Part shown: one piece after another, positions 1 through 11,781 of the stretch
How positions within the stretch are numbered: the first letter of the stretch is position 1
Layout: every line of letters starts with the position of its first letter
From: Solanum dulcamara
Taxonomy: Eukaryota > Streptophyta > Magnoliopsida > Solanales > Solanaceae
Reading direction: 5' to 3'
NCBI RefSeq assembly: GCF_947179165.1
Contig: NC_077248.1
Coordinates: 10,289,256-10,353,255, forward strand
DNA length: 64,000 nucleotides
Translations under genes and position numbers: made by a program
The notes under the pieces: generated by a model
Databases searched by the model: none
The model's input: only the letters and a program-made list of their open reading frames with translations
Told to the model about the DNA's origin: nothing

Positions 1-2815
1 GGATTTTGAAAACTATATATTTTTTATTCTTCTTTGTAAAGACTATGTTGGTTCCCTTCTGGGCTTAAATGTTGTGCTATCTTGCTTTTGTGTTTGGATT
101 TGCTGCTTTGCGTTTTTTTTGTTATCTTCTATTGTTTGGATGGCTAATATCCTCAGATTGTGAGTACTTTGTGATTCCTCAAATAGGTGATAGTGTTGTC
201 ATTTAAGGCTCTGAGTCAGCATACTCATATTATTCTATACCTCATTCACTTGCTCTTCATTTTGTGATGTCAAAAGGGGAAAGTTGATTTTTGTTGATTT
301 TGTATTAAATATATGTACAGGTGCAGAAGGTATAAGGTTTGTCATCATCAAAAAAAAGAATTTGTTGACAACATTCAATTAGGTTTTGATAATGACAATT
401 GAGAACTAGATTATGAGAACGAGGTTCACTTGTTGGACGGTGCAGTAGGCAGATGTGAGAAACTGGACAAAATCCTTATACAAGTCAAAGATGCAGAAAT
501 AAAGAAAGACAACACAATAAGACTCCTATAAGGAAAAATAATAAAACTAAAATTGTATTTTTCTTGTATGACTCAACTAGGTCTTCAAAAACCAATGCTA
601 TAAAAAGAAAAGGTCGCACAAAGGATTAATGGGCTTTTTGCAAATCTGATATTGAATTTCTTAATGCAAAAGGAAAGACAATAGTTCAAGAGAAAAATAT
701 CGAAGAACGAAGAACTAGAGTTAGGTTTTCTTTCTGAATGTTAATTCATGTGTTTGAAATCTACTTTAAAATATTATTGAGTTATAATTTTCTAAGGTAA
801 AAAGTGAGGCTTGTAACAAGCTAAGAAGTGGATTTGACTTCTTGGTGAGTTTGAGTTGTGATTATAGTTAATCGTTAGAGTTCAGGTACATAAATTAGTT
901 CCTTAATTATTGAGTTGTAATTTAAAATCGTTCTTTGAAAGTTGGTAAAATTTGGTGAAAATCCTATGAGGTGTAGGTTATGGTATTTCTTTCTTTGAGC
1001 AAAGAGATTTTTCACAATAAATTATGTGTCTTGTCTTTACTGTTTACATTCGTATTACTAGTATAAGAAGCTGATTCTTGAAATTGTTAGGTAGTATAGG
1101 TTTCTTGAGATAGTGTATCAATGTATCAATAGTATTACAGAGGATTAATTAAATTCAATCCTATATGATATCAAAATAGTATCAATATACCGACGGAGTA
1201 TCACAGAGGATTAATTCATAGTTGTGATACTGACATCATGTTGACGTCATGCGCAAAATAAGAAAAGAGCAAGTGGGATAGGCGCGTAAATAGTTTGGGT
1301 CATGGATCCATTAAGGGTAAATAGTTTGTGTTGAGTTCAATTTGGATAAATAGTTTTACTAATGAGTCTAATTTATGTAGTTTTTCCATTTTTTTAACCT
1401 AATCATATTAAATTATGGATTAGGATGGGCTGGAACCAAGCCCATATTAACAGCCCTAATACTTGGATGTATAAAATTTACTATTAAATTAATTTAATAT
1501 TATACTTCAATAAAATATTTTTAAAAAATATATAGTGATTGATGATGGCAATGGCTAACGACGATAGTTATGATTATGGATGTCGATTTAGAATGATGTT
1601 GGCTAATGATTGAGTTTGGGCGACAGCTAGTAGTGATGGTGGTCGGCGGTAGAGATTGATGGTGGTAGTTGGTGGTGACGGTTGATAATTGTGATGAATG
1701 ATGGTGATTACTAATGGTGATGGTGACTGACGATATATATATATAACGTGGTGACTAATTGTGATGATTGGTGACCATTGTGCTAATGGTGATTAATGAT
1801 GATGATTATAAAAAATGGCTAGTGGTATAATGACAACCAATTATGGTAATTGACAATTGGCATAATACATAAATTGGACCTTTAACTTGGCTTCACATTA
1901 TAATTTTGATCTTAAATTTTGACAGTGCATAAGTAGGCACTATAACTATCCAACATTTAAACAAAAAAATATTTTATTCCTACTTGGCAAAATACGTGAT
2001 AGACACTCAATTCAAGCACGTCAGGAGTACATTTTGAGGCCCGCAACGGTAAAATAAAGCTGAAATAATGATAATTATACCCTTAATGAATCCCTTTTAT
2101 ATATATCTCTATTTTTCAAATTAAAATCTCATTTTCCCTCTTCTTTCTAATTCTAGTATTCAAGGTTTTTTCCTCTCTTTTTGCATGATTTCGGCTCCTT
2201 TTTAATGCAAATGGAGTGAATTTACAGTGATGGTGAAATTGAAGATTTCAAAAAAATTCTATAATTTATCAAAAATAAATTTGCAAAAGAGCAAAATTAA
2301 ACATATCTTGACTAAATTGAAGAAGAAGAAAAGGTAAACATCCAAGTATATGAACTTTTAGCACAAATCTTGAATAAATTTTGCAGAAATTCGCGAAGAA
2401 ATTAAGGTTAGGGCTCGCGATTTCAAAGAGAACTGAGTGACGTTTGTTTTGCCTTTTGTTTTCCTATCTTTTACCCCTTCATCCTATTTTATTTGGTACC
2501 ATTTGACTTGACACGGTATTTAAGAAAAAAAATTGAAACTTAAAGTTTAAAATAATTTATGGATATTTATATGGTTGTAAATCATTCTCATTAAAATGGA
2601 AAGGAGGGAGTACTATTTTTGTAAAAAAAATTAAAAAGATATATTAATGATGTATATTAAAATTTTGTTTCAGTTCTTAACTATTCAAATTCATTAAGTA
2701 ATTGAAAAATAAAAATAAAAACAAATACACTTAATATGATTAAGATTTAAACGATATTAAGATATAAACATATAAAATAAATAAACTTAACAATTGAGAT
2801 TTAAAATAAAAAAAA
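1..2815. other. Intergenic, repeat-derived DNA, no supported gene
   Basis: No long open frame and no recognisable protein motif. 1110-1260 holds repeated 'gtatcaat'-type and 'cagaggattaatt' motifs and 1280-1400 repeated 'aaatagttt' motifs, which resemble the ends of the fold-back element at 18261-19553, so this is probably a decayed relative. 1520-1830 is a degenerate GAT/GGT-rich tract. 1860-2080 reads like the degenerate inverted end of another DNA transposon. 300-730 contains short lysine-rich frames broken by stops that I could not assign. Confidence 0.5.
1520..1830. repeat. Degenerate GRT-rich trinucleotide tract
   Basis: About 300 bp of interrupted GAT, GGT and GTGA triplets such as 'gatggtggtagttggtggtg'. 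It is a degenerate simple-sequence tract with no coding evidence. A tract of complementary composition (CAC/ATC-rich) occurs at 28950-29330. Confidence 0.6.
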
Positions 2816-2960
2816 GGGCAGTCCGGTGCACTAAAGCTCCCGCTATGCGCGGGGTCCGGGGAAGGGTCTGACCACAAGGGTCTATTGTACGCAGTCTTGC
2901 CTTACATTTCTGCCAGAGGCTGTTTCCAAGGCTTGAACCCGTGACTTCCTGGTCACATAT
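2816..2960 (-). mobile_element. Au-type SINE fragment (5'-truncated)
   Basis: On the minus strand this reads from a tRNA-like box B region (gaacccgtgac in plus orientation near 2936) through the conserved body to the 3' end ctgccc. It includes the diagnostic segments for 'caatagaccctt', 'ccccgcgcatagcggg' and 'tagtgcaccgg'. This is the body of the Au SINE known from Solanaceae and grasses. The tRNA-like 5' end (box A side) is missing past 2960, where AT-rich sequence starts. Two further partial copies lie in this window. Confidence 0.85.
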
Positions 2961-4175
2961 TAATATTAATATTAAAATATATTTTTAAGTTCAAATAAAT
3001 AAGACCGTGGTAACTTATTGATTTGGTTTATAATGTGTGTTCGAAGCTTCCTTACGAAGGTTTACCAAAGACATGACAAGTAGATAACTACATTTCCAGC
3101 TCAGATCATTCACTTATTGCTCATTCTACTGCTTTGGTATTTTTTGACAGCTACATAGTACTATTCCCTCGTTTTGATTTATGTAATATTATTTAATTGA
3201 ATTTAAAATTTAAGAATAAAAGAAATTGAAATTTAAAATTTAAAATAAGACATAAATATTTATGTAACTAAAATAAAATGACAAGTCTAAAATCAAATCG
3301 TTACTAAATATAAAAAAATATTATTCTTTTTGGTATCATATAAAAATCCTTCTATTTGCATGCATGTTCTTTTGATTATAATCCATTTGTTTTTAACTCA
3401 AATGTGCAAATTATATGTATAATATTTTTTACTGTTGATGATAATATAATGTAATATCCTCCACTTTCTGTCTTCTTTCTTCATTCCATTTGATTTTTGC
3501 ATCAAAAGCTTGAAGGGATCTTTTTTAATTTCATAAACCTGTGGGCCTATAAAGAAGCAGAATAAAGAAATCTTTGTTTGTCCAAAAGGAAGTTGGTCCC
3601 CTTTTAGTTTTCTTTCTTGTTACTGTTATTTTAGCTAAATGATACGTACTCTAAAATACACAAGTCTGCTATTTAATAATAACAAAAGAAGGACAGTTCA
3701 ATACACAAAATATTCTGCGTTCACTTAGGATTTGGAGAAGGACCTCGCCCTAAGAAATGTAACGTAGACAGCCTATACTATTTCTTTAATCGATTGATTT
3801 GAAGAAAGGTATCAGAATCTAGTTGTAAAAAGAGGTAAGAATATAAAAACACCAAGCCAATGGGGTTGTGGGACGATATATGTATATATATGGTCGTAAT
3901 ATACTTAAAGAGGACTATATATCAAGTTAGAATAAAGTGGCAAAGTGCTTTCCTTTGCAACTTGCAAGAGGTTATGCTTTAAGAAAGGAGTGGGGCAGTA
4001 TAGTATTTACTGAAAAAGTTTCTATGAATGGTAATATTACTCATCTTTGACAAATATTCTTCGTCTCTCATATGAGAGGGGTGGCATAGTAATCAATAAA
4101 TTACGTAGAGCAAAAATCAAGGAAGAATAAAGTTTGAATTTCAATAGAGATTAAAAACACCGCATAAGTAATTTT
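2961..4175. other. Intergenic, nothing recognised
   Basis: AT-rich sequence without a supported gene or a clear repeat boundary, up to the left LTR of the copia element. Confidence 0.5.
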
Positions 4176-4721
4176 TGTTGGGGGAGGAAGCACCACAACT
4201 AAAGTTTGATATAATGATAAATAATAAAAATAAATTGGACACGAGAATTTTACGTGGAAACCCTCAAACAAATAGAGGGGAAAAAACACAGGGTAGAAGA
4301 ATTTTTACTATTATGATATGGAGTACACCCTCTCAAATACAAGGAGAAAACAACAATTAACATTTCTCTTTTGTAAAAGGAACAACTCACTAAAGAGGAC
4401 ACTCAAGACTATAATATTTATTTTGGTGTATAACTCTCTTTGTGTTTTACTCCCTCTCTCTCTGAATTGTGGATGCTATCATGTTAGAAATAATGAACTT
4501 ATATTTATAGAGTCATAAACCTTTTCCTATAAGAAAAATGACTAACCAAATATATGAAAACTTTGTGTTTTCCTTTTAGGAAAAGGAAAACCCAATTATA
4601 CTAGGACCTTTCTTTTCCTTTACTTTTCCTTTCCTTTTCCTTTTTCTTCCTACTTTTTTTGTCTACTTTTTCCTTCTTTGAATTGGACTTTACTTATCAG
4701 CCTTTGTTGACTTTTCTTTCA
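4176..4721 (-). repeat. 3' LTR of the copia element
   Basis: 546 bp starting TGTTGG and ending TTTCA in plus orientation. It is collinear with 11178-11781 except for the SINE inserted only in the latter. The adjoining purine-rich tract at 4722-4735 identifies this as the 3' LTR on the minus strand. Confidence 0.88.
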
Positions 4722-4735
4722 TTCTCCCACTTGAA
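4722..4735 (-). promoter_or_regulatory. Polypurine tract of the copia element
   Basis: Plus-strand ttctcccacttg is purine-rich when read on the minus strand and lies directly beside the TG...CA boundary of the left LTR. This is the expected site of plus-strand DNA priming in reverse transcription. Confidence 0.7.
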
Positions 4736-4794
4736 AATTTAATTGAGAATCAATTAAGTTTTCACACCATCCTTTCTACCCAATTACTACAATG

Positions 4795-6240
4795 TTACGT
4801 TTCTGCTAGGCCAATAGAAGATCGACACCATTTAAACTTATTACTGTTGATCGACTTTGTAAACATATCTGCTAGGTTGTCATTAGTATGAATTTTCTGG
4901 ATATCCACACTACCTTCTTCCACCTTCTCATGGACAAAGTGATACTGAACTCGTATGTGCTTTGTCTTGGAATGAAATGCCGAATTCTTTGCAAGATGCA
5001 AAGCGCTCTGACTGTCATAAAACAGAGCAACCTTCTCTTGTTTGTGTCCAGCTCCTTCAGTAGCATCTGCATCCATATTGCCTCTTTGCTAGCTTGTGTA
5101 GCTGTTACATATTCTACTTCCGTCATAGATGTAGCCACGATAGATTGCAGTTTTGAAATCCAGCTTATAGCTCCTCTAGCAAGAGTAAACACATAATCTG
5201 TGGTGGACTTACTTTTATCAAGATCACCTGCATAATCTGAATCAACATAACTTTTAATAGTAAAGTCTGATCCTTCATAACACATTCCAACATCTGAGGT
5301 ACACTTGATATATCTCAGGATCCTCTTAACAGTATTCTAATGCTCTCTACCAGGATTAGCCATGTATCGACTAACCACTCCCACTGCTTGTGCAATGTCA
5401 GGTCTTGTACATACCATAGCGAACATTAAACTTCCCACTGATGATGTATACATACTCAAGACATCTCTATTCTCTCTACTTCATTGCTAGGACTCATACT
5501 TGAGGATAACTTGAAATTAATAGGAAGTGAGGTAGAAATTGACTTACAGTCTTGCATCTTGAAGCGTCTCAAGATTTTTTTCAAGTAGTTCTTTTGAAAA
5601 AGCTAAATCTTCCTATTATTTCTATCTCGGTGAATTTGCATCCCTAGAATCTTATTTGCTGGTCCCAAGTCCTTTATTTCAAATTTTCTAGTCAACTGTG
5701 CCTTTAAATTTGTAAGACGATCTTTGTTGGGGCCTGCTACCAACATGTCATCAACATACAACAACAAAATAACAAAATCTTCATCATCAAATCTCTTGTA
5801 ATAAACACAAGGATCTGAACTATGTCTGTTTTATCCAATGCTTATAATGAAGGAATCAAATCTCTTATACGAACATCTCAGCGCCTGTTTGAGACTATAT
5901 GGAGATTTGTTCAACCTGCAAACCAAGTTATCTTTTCCATATTCTTCAAAACCTTCTGGTTAGAGCATGTAAATTTCTTCTTCAAGCTCTTCATGAAGAA
6001 ATGCAGTTTTAACATCTAACTGCTCCAAGTATAAGTCAAATGTAGCACACATCATCGGGACCACTCGAATTGTTGTGAGTCGGACCACCGGAGAAAATAT
6101 CTCATTAAAGTCTATACCTTATTTCTAAGAGAATCCTTTCACCACCAATCTTGCACGATACTTCTCCACTTGATGATTATCATTGCGTTTGATCTTGTAA
6201 ACCCATTTATTTCCAATGGTCTTCCTTCCTTATGGTAATT
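4795..6240 (-). pseudogene. Copia RT and RNase H remnant (3' part of pol)
   Basis: The minus strand encodes Ty1-copia RNase H in two overlapping frames. The YVDSDYAGD motif, the 'SKSTTDYVFTL' stretch and the TSMTEVEY region (4872-5285) are followed, after a frameshift, by 'YDSQSALHLAKN', 'TKHIRVQYHFV' and 'NDNLADMFTKSI' (4795-5076). Upstream, 5300-6230 has the RT region with several in-frame stops; the reverse complement near 5740-5760 gives an LLYVDDMLVA-like active site. The frame stops where the LINE begins. It is a dead copy. Confidence 0.85.
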
Positions 6241-6249
6241 GAACAAGAT

Positions 6250-8612
6250 TCCATATTTAATTTTTATGATGAGCTTGAAGGATATGGGGGCCTGGGATAG
6301 TAGTGGGGATGCGAACGATATGTGGGATAGGACAGCTAGTTATATTAGGGTTGTAGAAAAGGAAGTGTTAGGAGTCTCGATAGGTAGTCGTAGTCGGCAT
6401 CGAGGGGACTGGTGGTGGAATGGAGAAGTGCAAGGGAAAGTGGAAGCAAAGAAGGTGGCGTATGCTAAGTTGATAGAGAGCAAGGATGAGGTGGAGAAGT
6501 GGACGAATGGAGAACTGTATAAGATAGCGAGGAAGGAGGCAAAGTCGGCGGTTGCAACGGCAAAAATAGCAGCTTTTGAACGTCTCTATGCTGAACTGGA
6601 AGAGAAAGGTGGGGACAGAAAATTATTCAGGCTAGCCAGGGCCCGGGAGAGAAGGGCACGCTATGTGAATCAAGTAAAGTGCATTAAAGACGAAGACGGA
6701 AAAGTATTGGTAGAGGAGACCCTTATCAAACAAAGATGGCAGTCATACTTCCATAAACTTTTGAATGATAAAGGGGACAGAGAAATTGTGTTGGGAGATT
6801 TGGAACATACAGGAAGGAGTCACGATTTTGGGGGTTGTAGGAGTATTACGGTCGATGAGGTTAAGGATGATGTTCGTAGGATGCGCTGGGGAAGAGCGAC
6901 CGGACCTGACGAGATCCCTGGAGAATTTTAGAAGAGTGCGGGCTCGGTAGGTTTGGAATGGCTGACTAGGTTATTTAATGTCATCTTTACGACGGCAACG
7001 ATGCCCGTAGAATAGAGATCGAGCATCATGATCCCGCTTTACAAAAATAAAGGGGATAGCTAGAGCTGTGACAACTATAGAGGTATTAAGCTTCTAAGCC
7101 ATACTATGAAAGTGTGGAAAAGAGTAGTAGAGATGAGGGTGAGGAGAGGCGTGTCTATTTCAGAGAACCAGTTCGGATTTATGCCGGGACGCTCAACTAC
7201 AGAAGCCATCCACCTTATGAGGAGACTAATGGAGCAATATAGGGAGAGGAAGAGAGACTTGCATATGGTGTTCATAGACTTGGAAAAGGCTTACGATAAA
7301 GTCCCACGAGAGATACTATGGAGATGTTTGGAGGCTAAAAGTGTACCTGTAGCGTACATAAGGGTGATCAAGGACATGTACGAGGGTGCCAAAACCAGGG
7401 TAAGGACAGTAGGAGGGGCCTCAGAACACTTCCCAGTTATGATGGGGTTGCATCAAGGATCAGCTCTTAGCCCGTTCCTATTTGCCTTGGTGATGGATAG
7501 ATTGACGCGACAAATTCAAGGTGAGGTTCCATAGTCCTCATCGATGAGACTCGTAGCGGAGTTAACGCTAAGCTGGAAGATTGGAGACGCACCTTGGAGT
7601 CTAAGGGGTTTAAGTTGAGTAGGTCCAAGACAGAGTACCTAGAGTGCAAGTTCAGTGAGACACCTCAAGAGGTTGGTGCGGAAGTTAGGCTCGGGGAACA
7701 AGCCATCTAAAAGAGAAGTAGTTTTAAGTACCTTGGTTCTATCATGCAAGACAGCGGAGAGATCGACGAGGATGTCACACACCGTATTGGGGCAGGATGG
7801 ATTAAATGGAGGCTCGCCTCCGGTGTGTTATGTGACAAGAAGGTGCCACCACAACTTAAGGGCAAGTTCTACAAAGTGATCGTTAGACCAGCTATGTTAT
7901 ATGGGGCGGAGTGTTGGCCAGTTAAGGTCTCCCACGTGCAAAAAATGAAGGTTGCCGAGATGAGAATGTTGAGATGGATGTGTGGGCATACCAGGAGTGA
8001 CAAGATTAGAAATGAGGCTATTCGAGAAAAGGTAGGAGTGGCCTCGGTGGAAGACAAGATGCGAGAAACGCGACTGAGATGGTTTGGACATGTGAAGAGG
8101 AGAGTCCCAGATGCACCAGTGCGGAGATGTGAGAGGCTGGCCATGGATGGTTTCAGGAGAGGTAGGGGTAGGCCGAAGAAATATTAGGGAGAGGTGATCA
8201 GACAGGACATGGCACATTTACGACTTACCGAGGACATGACCCTAGATAGGAGGGTGTGGAGGACACACATTAGGGTAGAAGGCTAGTACATAATAGTTTT
8301 ATTCTCCCTTATTCGTAGACGTATTAACGCACTGTGATTTCTTGTACTCTGATGTATGTTATTTATGGTATTTATGTTATTATCCAATAATAATATCTAC
8401 TGTTTTTGTGCTTTGATTATACTATTGTTTGGACCGTATTTTTCATCTACTTATTTACTCTAATATTATTGTCTGACCTTTTTCTATGCTTTTATTGAGC
8501 CGGGGGTCTTTCGGAAACAGCCGTCCTACATCGGTAGGAGTCAGGTCTGCGTACACTCTACCCTCCCCAGACCCCACGATGTGGGATTTCACTGGGTTGT
8601 TGTTGTTGTTGT
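6250..8612 (+). mobile_element. RTE-type LINE, 5'-truncated, inserted in copia pol
   Basis: A plus-strand non-LTR element ending in a 3' UTR with 'cagaccccac' and a (TTG)n tail at 8596-8612, typical of RTE LINEs of Solanaceae. It splits the opposite-strand copia pol between RT (left) and the integrase C-terminus (right). The 5' boundary is approximate. The endonuclease domain is absent, so this is a 5'-truncated copy. I did not find an unambiguous target-site duplication. Confidence 0.85.
6268..8286 (+). pseudogene. RTE LINE reverse transcriptase pseudogene
   Basis: Open stretches on the plus strand give the pre-RT linker (6239-6931, with 'RATGPDEIPGEF'), the RT core (7106-7534, with '[16 protein letters not shown]', '[14 protein letters not shown]' and '[13 protein letters not shown]'), and the C-terminal region (7744-8187, with 'RHRIGAGW'-like, '[10 protein letters not shown]', 'LRWMCGHTR' and '[11 protein letters not shown]'). 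There are stops at 6929, near 7015, 7061 and 8186 and frameshifts between blocks. At 7531-7535, directly after the RT core, sequence is missing where the FADD catalytic motif should lie: the frame runs from EVP straight to a stop and then the post-FADD 'DETRSGVN' region. It cannot encode an active RT. Confidence 0.85.
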
Positions 8613-8639
8613 ATTATTGCCATCCACAGAGATGATTCT

Positions 8640-10980
8640 TGGCCTTTTATAACCTCGTGAAAGGTTGAAGGCTCTACATCTTCTGTTAATAGACAGTATG
8701 CAATATTGCTCTCCATAGAATAATCTGAGTGTCAAGCTGATTCTCTTTTTTCCCTAGTTGACCATCAAACTTGTGGAGTTTCATTCTCAGCTTGCTCTTG
8801 TTGTTCGTGCTCTGGTGCTGCTTCATAAGAAACTGAAACTTCTTTTATTTCTTCACCTTCAACTGTAGTAGTCTCTGATTTTTCTTTTGAAGTGATATAT
8901 TCTTTTGCTTGTATCTTGTTTTCAACAAACACAACATCCCTGCTGATTACCACCTTGCGGGCAGTGGGATGCCACAAGCGATATCCCTTGACTCCATCAA
9001 CATACCCTAAGAAAATGCATTCCTTGGATTTTAGATCCAACTTTGATTTTTCTTAGGTATTGTACATAACATAAGCAGGAGTTCCAAATATATATAAGCG
9101 AGAATAATCAGCTAATTTTCCTGTCCACATCTCCATTGGCATTTTCATATCAATTGTGATTGATGGTGACCAATTGATCACATAACAGGCGGTGTTGACT
9201 GCTTCTGCCCAAAATGGTTTTTCCAACCCTGCAGTTGCAAACATAGCTCTTGTCCGTTCTAACAAGGTTCTATTCATCCGCTCTACTACTCCATTTTGTT
9301 GTGGAGTATATGCCACTGTAAACTGCCTTTTAATACCTTCTTATTTACAGAAGTTATCAAATTCATCACTAGTGTATTCTCCTCTATTATCTGTCCTTAA
9401 ACACTTGATCTTTTTCTCAGATTTAAGTTCCACCCGCGCTTTGAACTGTTTGAAAACTAGAAAAACATCTCCCTTTCTCTTGATTGGATATACCCAACTT
9501 CTTTTGGAGAAATTGTCAATAAATGACATAAAATATTTCGCTCCTCTTAGGAACTCCACCGGTGCTTGCCATACATCAGAGTGGACCAAATCTAGTATTT
9601 CCTTGCTCTTAGCAGAGAAACTGCTAAACTTTAGTTTATTTTGCTTACTGGTAACACAATGCTCATAAAAGGGTAGTGAAACCTTTTTGAGCCCTAGAAG
9701 AAGCTTTTGCTCAGCAAGAATCTTCGAACCTCTTTCCGATATATGACCAAGTTTACAATGCCATATCATCGTTGATTTTTTAAATGAACTTGCTGACGCG
9801 GTTGATGCTTCTCCTTCTTGGTATGTTTTATTTTAAGCACATATAGATTTGCAACAAGTTTTTCTGTTTTCATTACTACAAGTGCTCCTTTTAATATTCT
9901 CATGACTCCACCATGAGTCTTATACGAACATCCATTATCATCTGGTTGTCCTAAAGACAATAGATTCTTCTTCAAGTCTTTTACATGTCGTACCTCCTGG
10001 ATGGTGCGATTGTGCCATCATACTTATTTATGTTGATGGACCCAATACCAATAACATCCAAAGCATGATCGTCTTCCATGAACACAGACCCTCTTGAGAT
10101 AGAATTATATTGATGGAACCATTCTCTTCGGGAAGTCATGTATCATGTTGCTCCTGTGTACATGATCCAGACATCAGTGAAACATTTTCTGCCTTCATTA
10201 TTTGATATTGCTTCACTACATAAAATATCGCCATCATCTGAGGTACATGTAATATTTTCTTGAGCATTTGATGGCTCAGGGTGTTCACTCTTCTTTTTGA
10301 ACCGACAATCTTTCTTGAAGTGCCCTTTCTTGCCACAGTTATAGCACTTGATATTCTTCTTACTTTTTGATTGAGATCTACCATGATTGTGACTCTCACT
10401 AGGGTCACGTTCCATTGGTCTTCCTCTCACCATCATCAAAGCTTCAGCTTGCTGCGAACTTGCTTGTCTATCTTCCTTATTTTTGCATAGATTTTCTTCT
10501 TCTAAGACAGCGACTGTAATTTCATCAAAAACTAGACTGTCTGTATTGTTCGTCAGGTTGATAATAAGTTGATCATATGATTCAGGCAGGCTTTGAAATA
10601 GAAGCTCCGCACGTTCAGTCCCTTCTATTTTGCAACCCATTGTTGTAAGTTACGAAAATAGAATATTCAAAGTATTGATGTGTTCAGTAACTGACATGGA
10701 CTCTACTATTCAAAGAGTATACAATCTTTTTTTAAGAAGATTTTAGTATGCAAAGACTTGGCCTCATACAATCCTGTAAGAGTATCACATACTTCCTTTG
10801 CCGTCCATTTTTCAACCATACTAGACAACACTTGATCAGCTAGTACCAAGTGTAGATTGGCAACTGCGTTGCTGTCTATGTCGTTCCACTTGCTATCATC
10901 AGTAAAATCTGTGGGCTTGCCTTCAATTGCAGCTAAGCAATTGTCTTTTCTCAATATCATTTTTATTTTCATTCACAATG
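8640..10980 (-). pseudogene. Copia gag and integrase remnant (5' part of gag-pol)
   Basis: Minus-strand blocks in order are: gag (10706-10972, 'VEKWTAKEVCDTLTGLYEAK'); a CCHC zinc knuckle (10143-10640, CYNCGKKGHFKKDC); the GAG-pre-integrase segment (9766-9975 and 9341-9769, 'WHCKLGHISERG'); the integrase core with its acidic triad in 'HSDVW', 'TDNRGEYTS' and 'QQNGVVERMNRTLLER' (9053-9316); and the integrase C-terminus 'KSKECIFLGY...GYRLW' (8765-9040). Domain order and motifs fit Tnt1-type copia. Stops and frameshifts separate the blocks, and the protease active site was not recovered, so the copy is dead. Confidence 0.87.
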
Positions 10981-11164
10981 AAAAATTAGTCCCATTAAAT
11001 TTTTCAATGTCAAACTTTGTTGTACTCAGCATTATTATTTGCTTCACACCCTACTAGATCATTTTTGAATATTTTTTCGAACAGTCGTGACAAACTGTAT
11101 CGTCATCAAAATTTACTATTCATGTGAATAGTACTTTTCATCAAAACAGATAGAATAACCGAGG

Positions 11165-11176
11165 GCTCTGATACCA
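11165..11176 (-). promoter_or_regulatory. Primer-binding site (initiator Met-tRNA)
   Basis: On the minus strand it reads TGGTATCAGAGC, complementary to the 3' end of plant initiator Met-tRNA, one base from the inner edge of the right LTR. This orients the element and identifies the right LTR as the 5' LTR. Confidence 0.88.
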
Positions 11177-11177
11177 T

Positions 11178-11781
11178 TGTTGGAGGGAGGAAACACCACA
11201 ACTAAAGTTTGATATGATGATAAATAATGAAAATAAATTGAACATGAGAATTTTACGTGGAAACCGTCAAACAAATAGAGGGAAAAAACCATGGGGTAGA
11301 AGGATTTTTACTATTATGATTTGGAGTACACCTCTCTCAAATACAAGGAGAAAACAACAATTAACATTTCTCTCTTGTAAAAAGAACAACTCACTAAAGA
11401 GAACACTCAAAACTACAATATTTATCTTGGTGTATAACTCTCTTTGTGTTTTTACTCTCTGTCTCTCTCTGAATTGTGGATGCTATCATGGAACTTATAT
11501 TTATAGAGTCATAAACTTTTTTCTATAAGAAAAAACAGAAATGCAAGGCAAAACTGCGTACAATAGACCTTTGTGGTCAGGCCCTTCCCCGGATCCCGCG
11601 CATAGCGGAAGCTTTAGTGCACCGAACTGCCCTTTGTGTTTTCCTTTTAGAAAAAGGAAAACTCAATTATACTAAGACCTTTCTTTTTCTTTCCTTTTCC
11701 TTTTTCTACCTACTTTTTTTGTGTACTTTTTTCTTCTTTGAATTGGACTTTACTTAGTAGCCTTTGTTGACTTTTATTTCT
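11178..11781 (-). repeat. 5' LTR of the copia element, with nested SINE
   Basis: Collinear with the left LTR: shared blocks include 'accacaactaaagtttgat', 'ttttacgtggaaacc' and the 'ttggactttactta' 3' region. It is interrupted at 11536-11634 by an Au SINE fragment that is absent from the other LTR. A TATA-like ctataaat (minus strand) lies near 11500. Confidence 0.88.
11536..11634 (+). mobile_element. Au-type SINE fragment within the copia 5' LTR
   Basis: The plus strand begins within the Au body (cagaaatgcaaggcaaaac), continues through 'caatagacct', 'cccgcgcatagcgga' and 'tagtgcaccg', and ends ctgcccttt. It is 5'-truncated without the tRNA-like head. Comparison with the left LTR shows it replaced about 20 bp, so it entered after the copia element had integrated. 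Confidence 0.85.

Larger units (their letters stand above)
4176..11781 (-). mobile_element. Degenerate Ty1-copia retrotransposon (Tnt1-like) with nested LINE and SINE
   Basis: Two direct LTRs (4176-4721 and 11178-11781) flank copia coding remnants on the minus strand in the order gag, integrase, RT, RNase H. A primer-binding site complementary to initiator Met-tRNA (TGGTATCAGAGC on the minus strand) abuts the right LTR. A purine-rich tract (minus-strand AAGTGGGAGAA) abuts the left LTR. The reading frame is broken by stops and frameshifts throughout and is split by a plus-strand RTE LINE at about 6250-8612. The LTRs differ by many substitutions and a SINE insertion, so the element is old. No convincing 5-bp target duplication was seen, and the outer CA of the right LTR appears mutated to CT. 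Confidence 0.9.

Noticed and set aside
5822..6019. 65-aa plus-strand frame
   Set aside because: Antisense of the copia RT remnant.
9192..9668. 158-aa plus-strand frame
   Set aside because: Shadow of the copia integrase coding region on the opposite strand.
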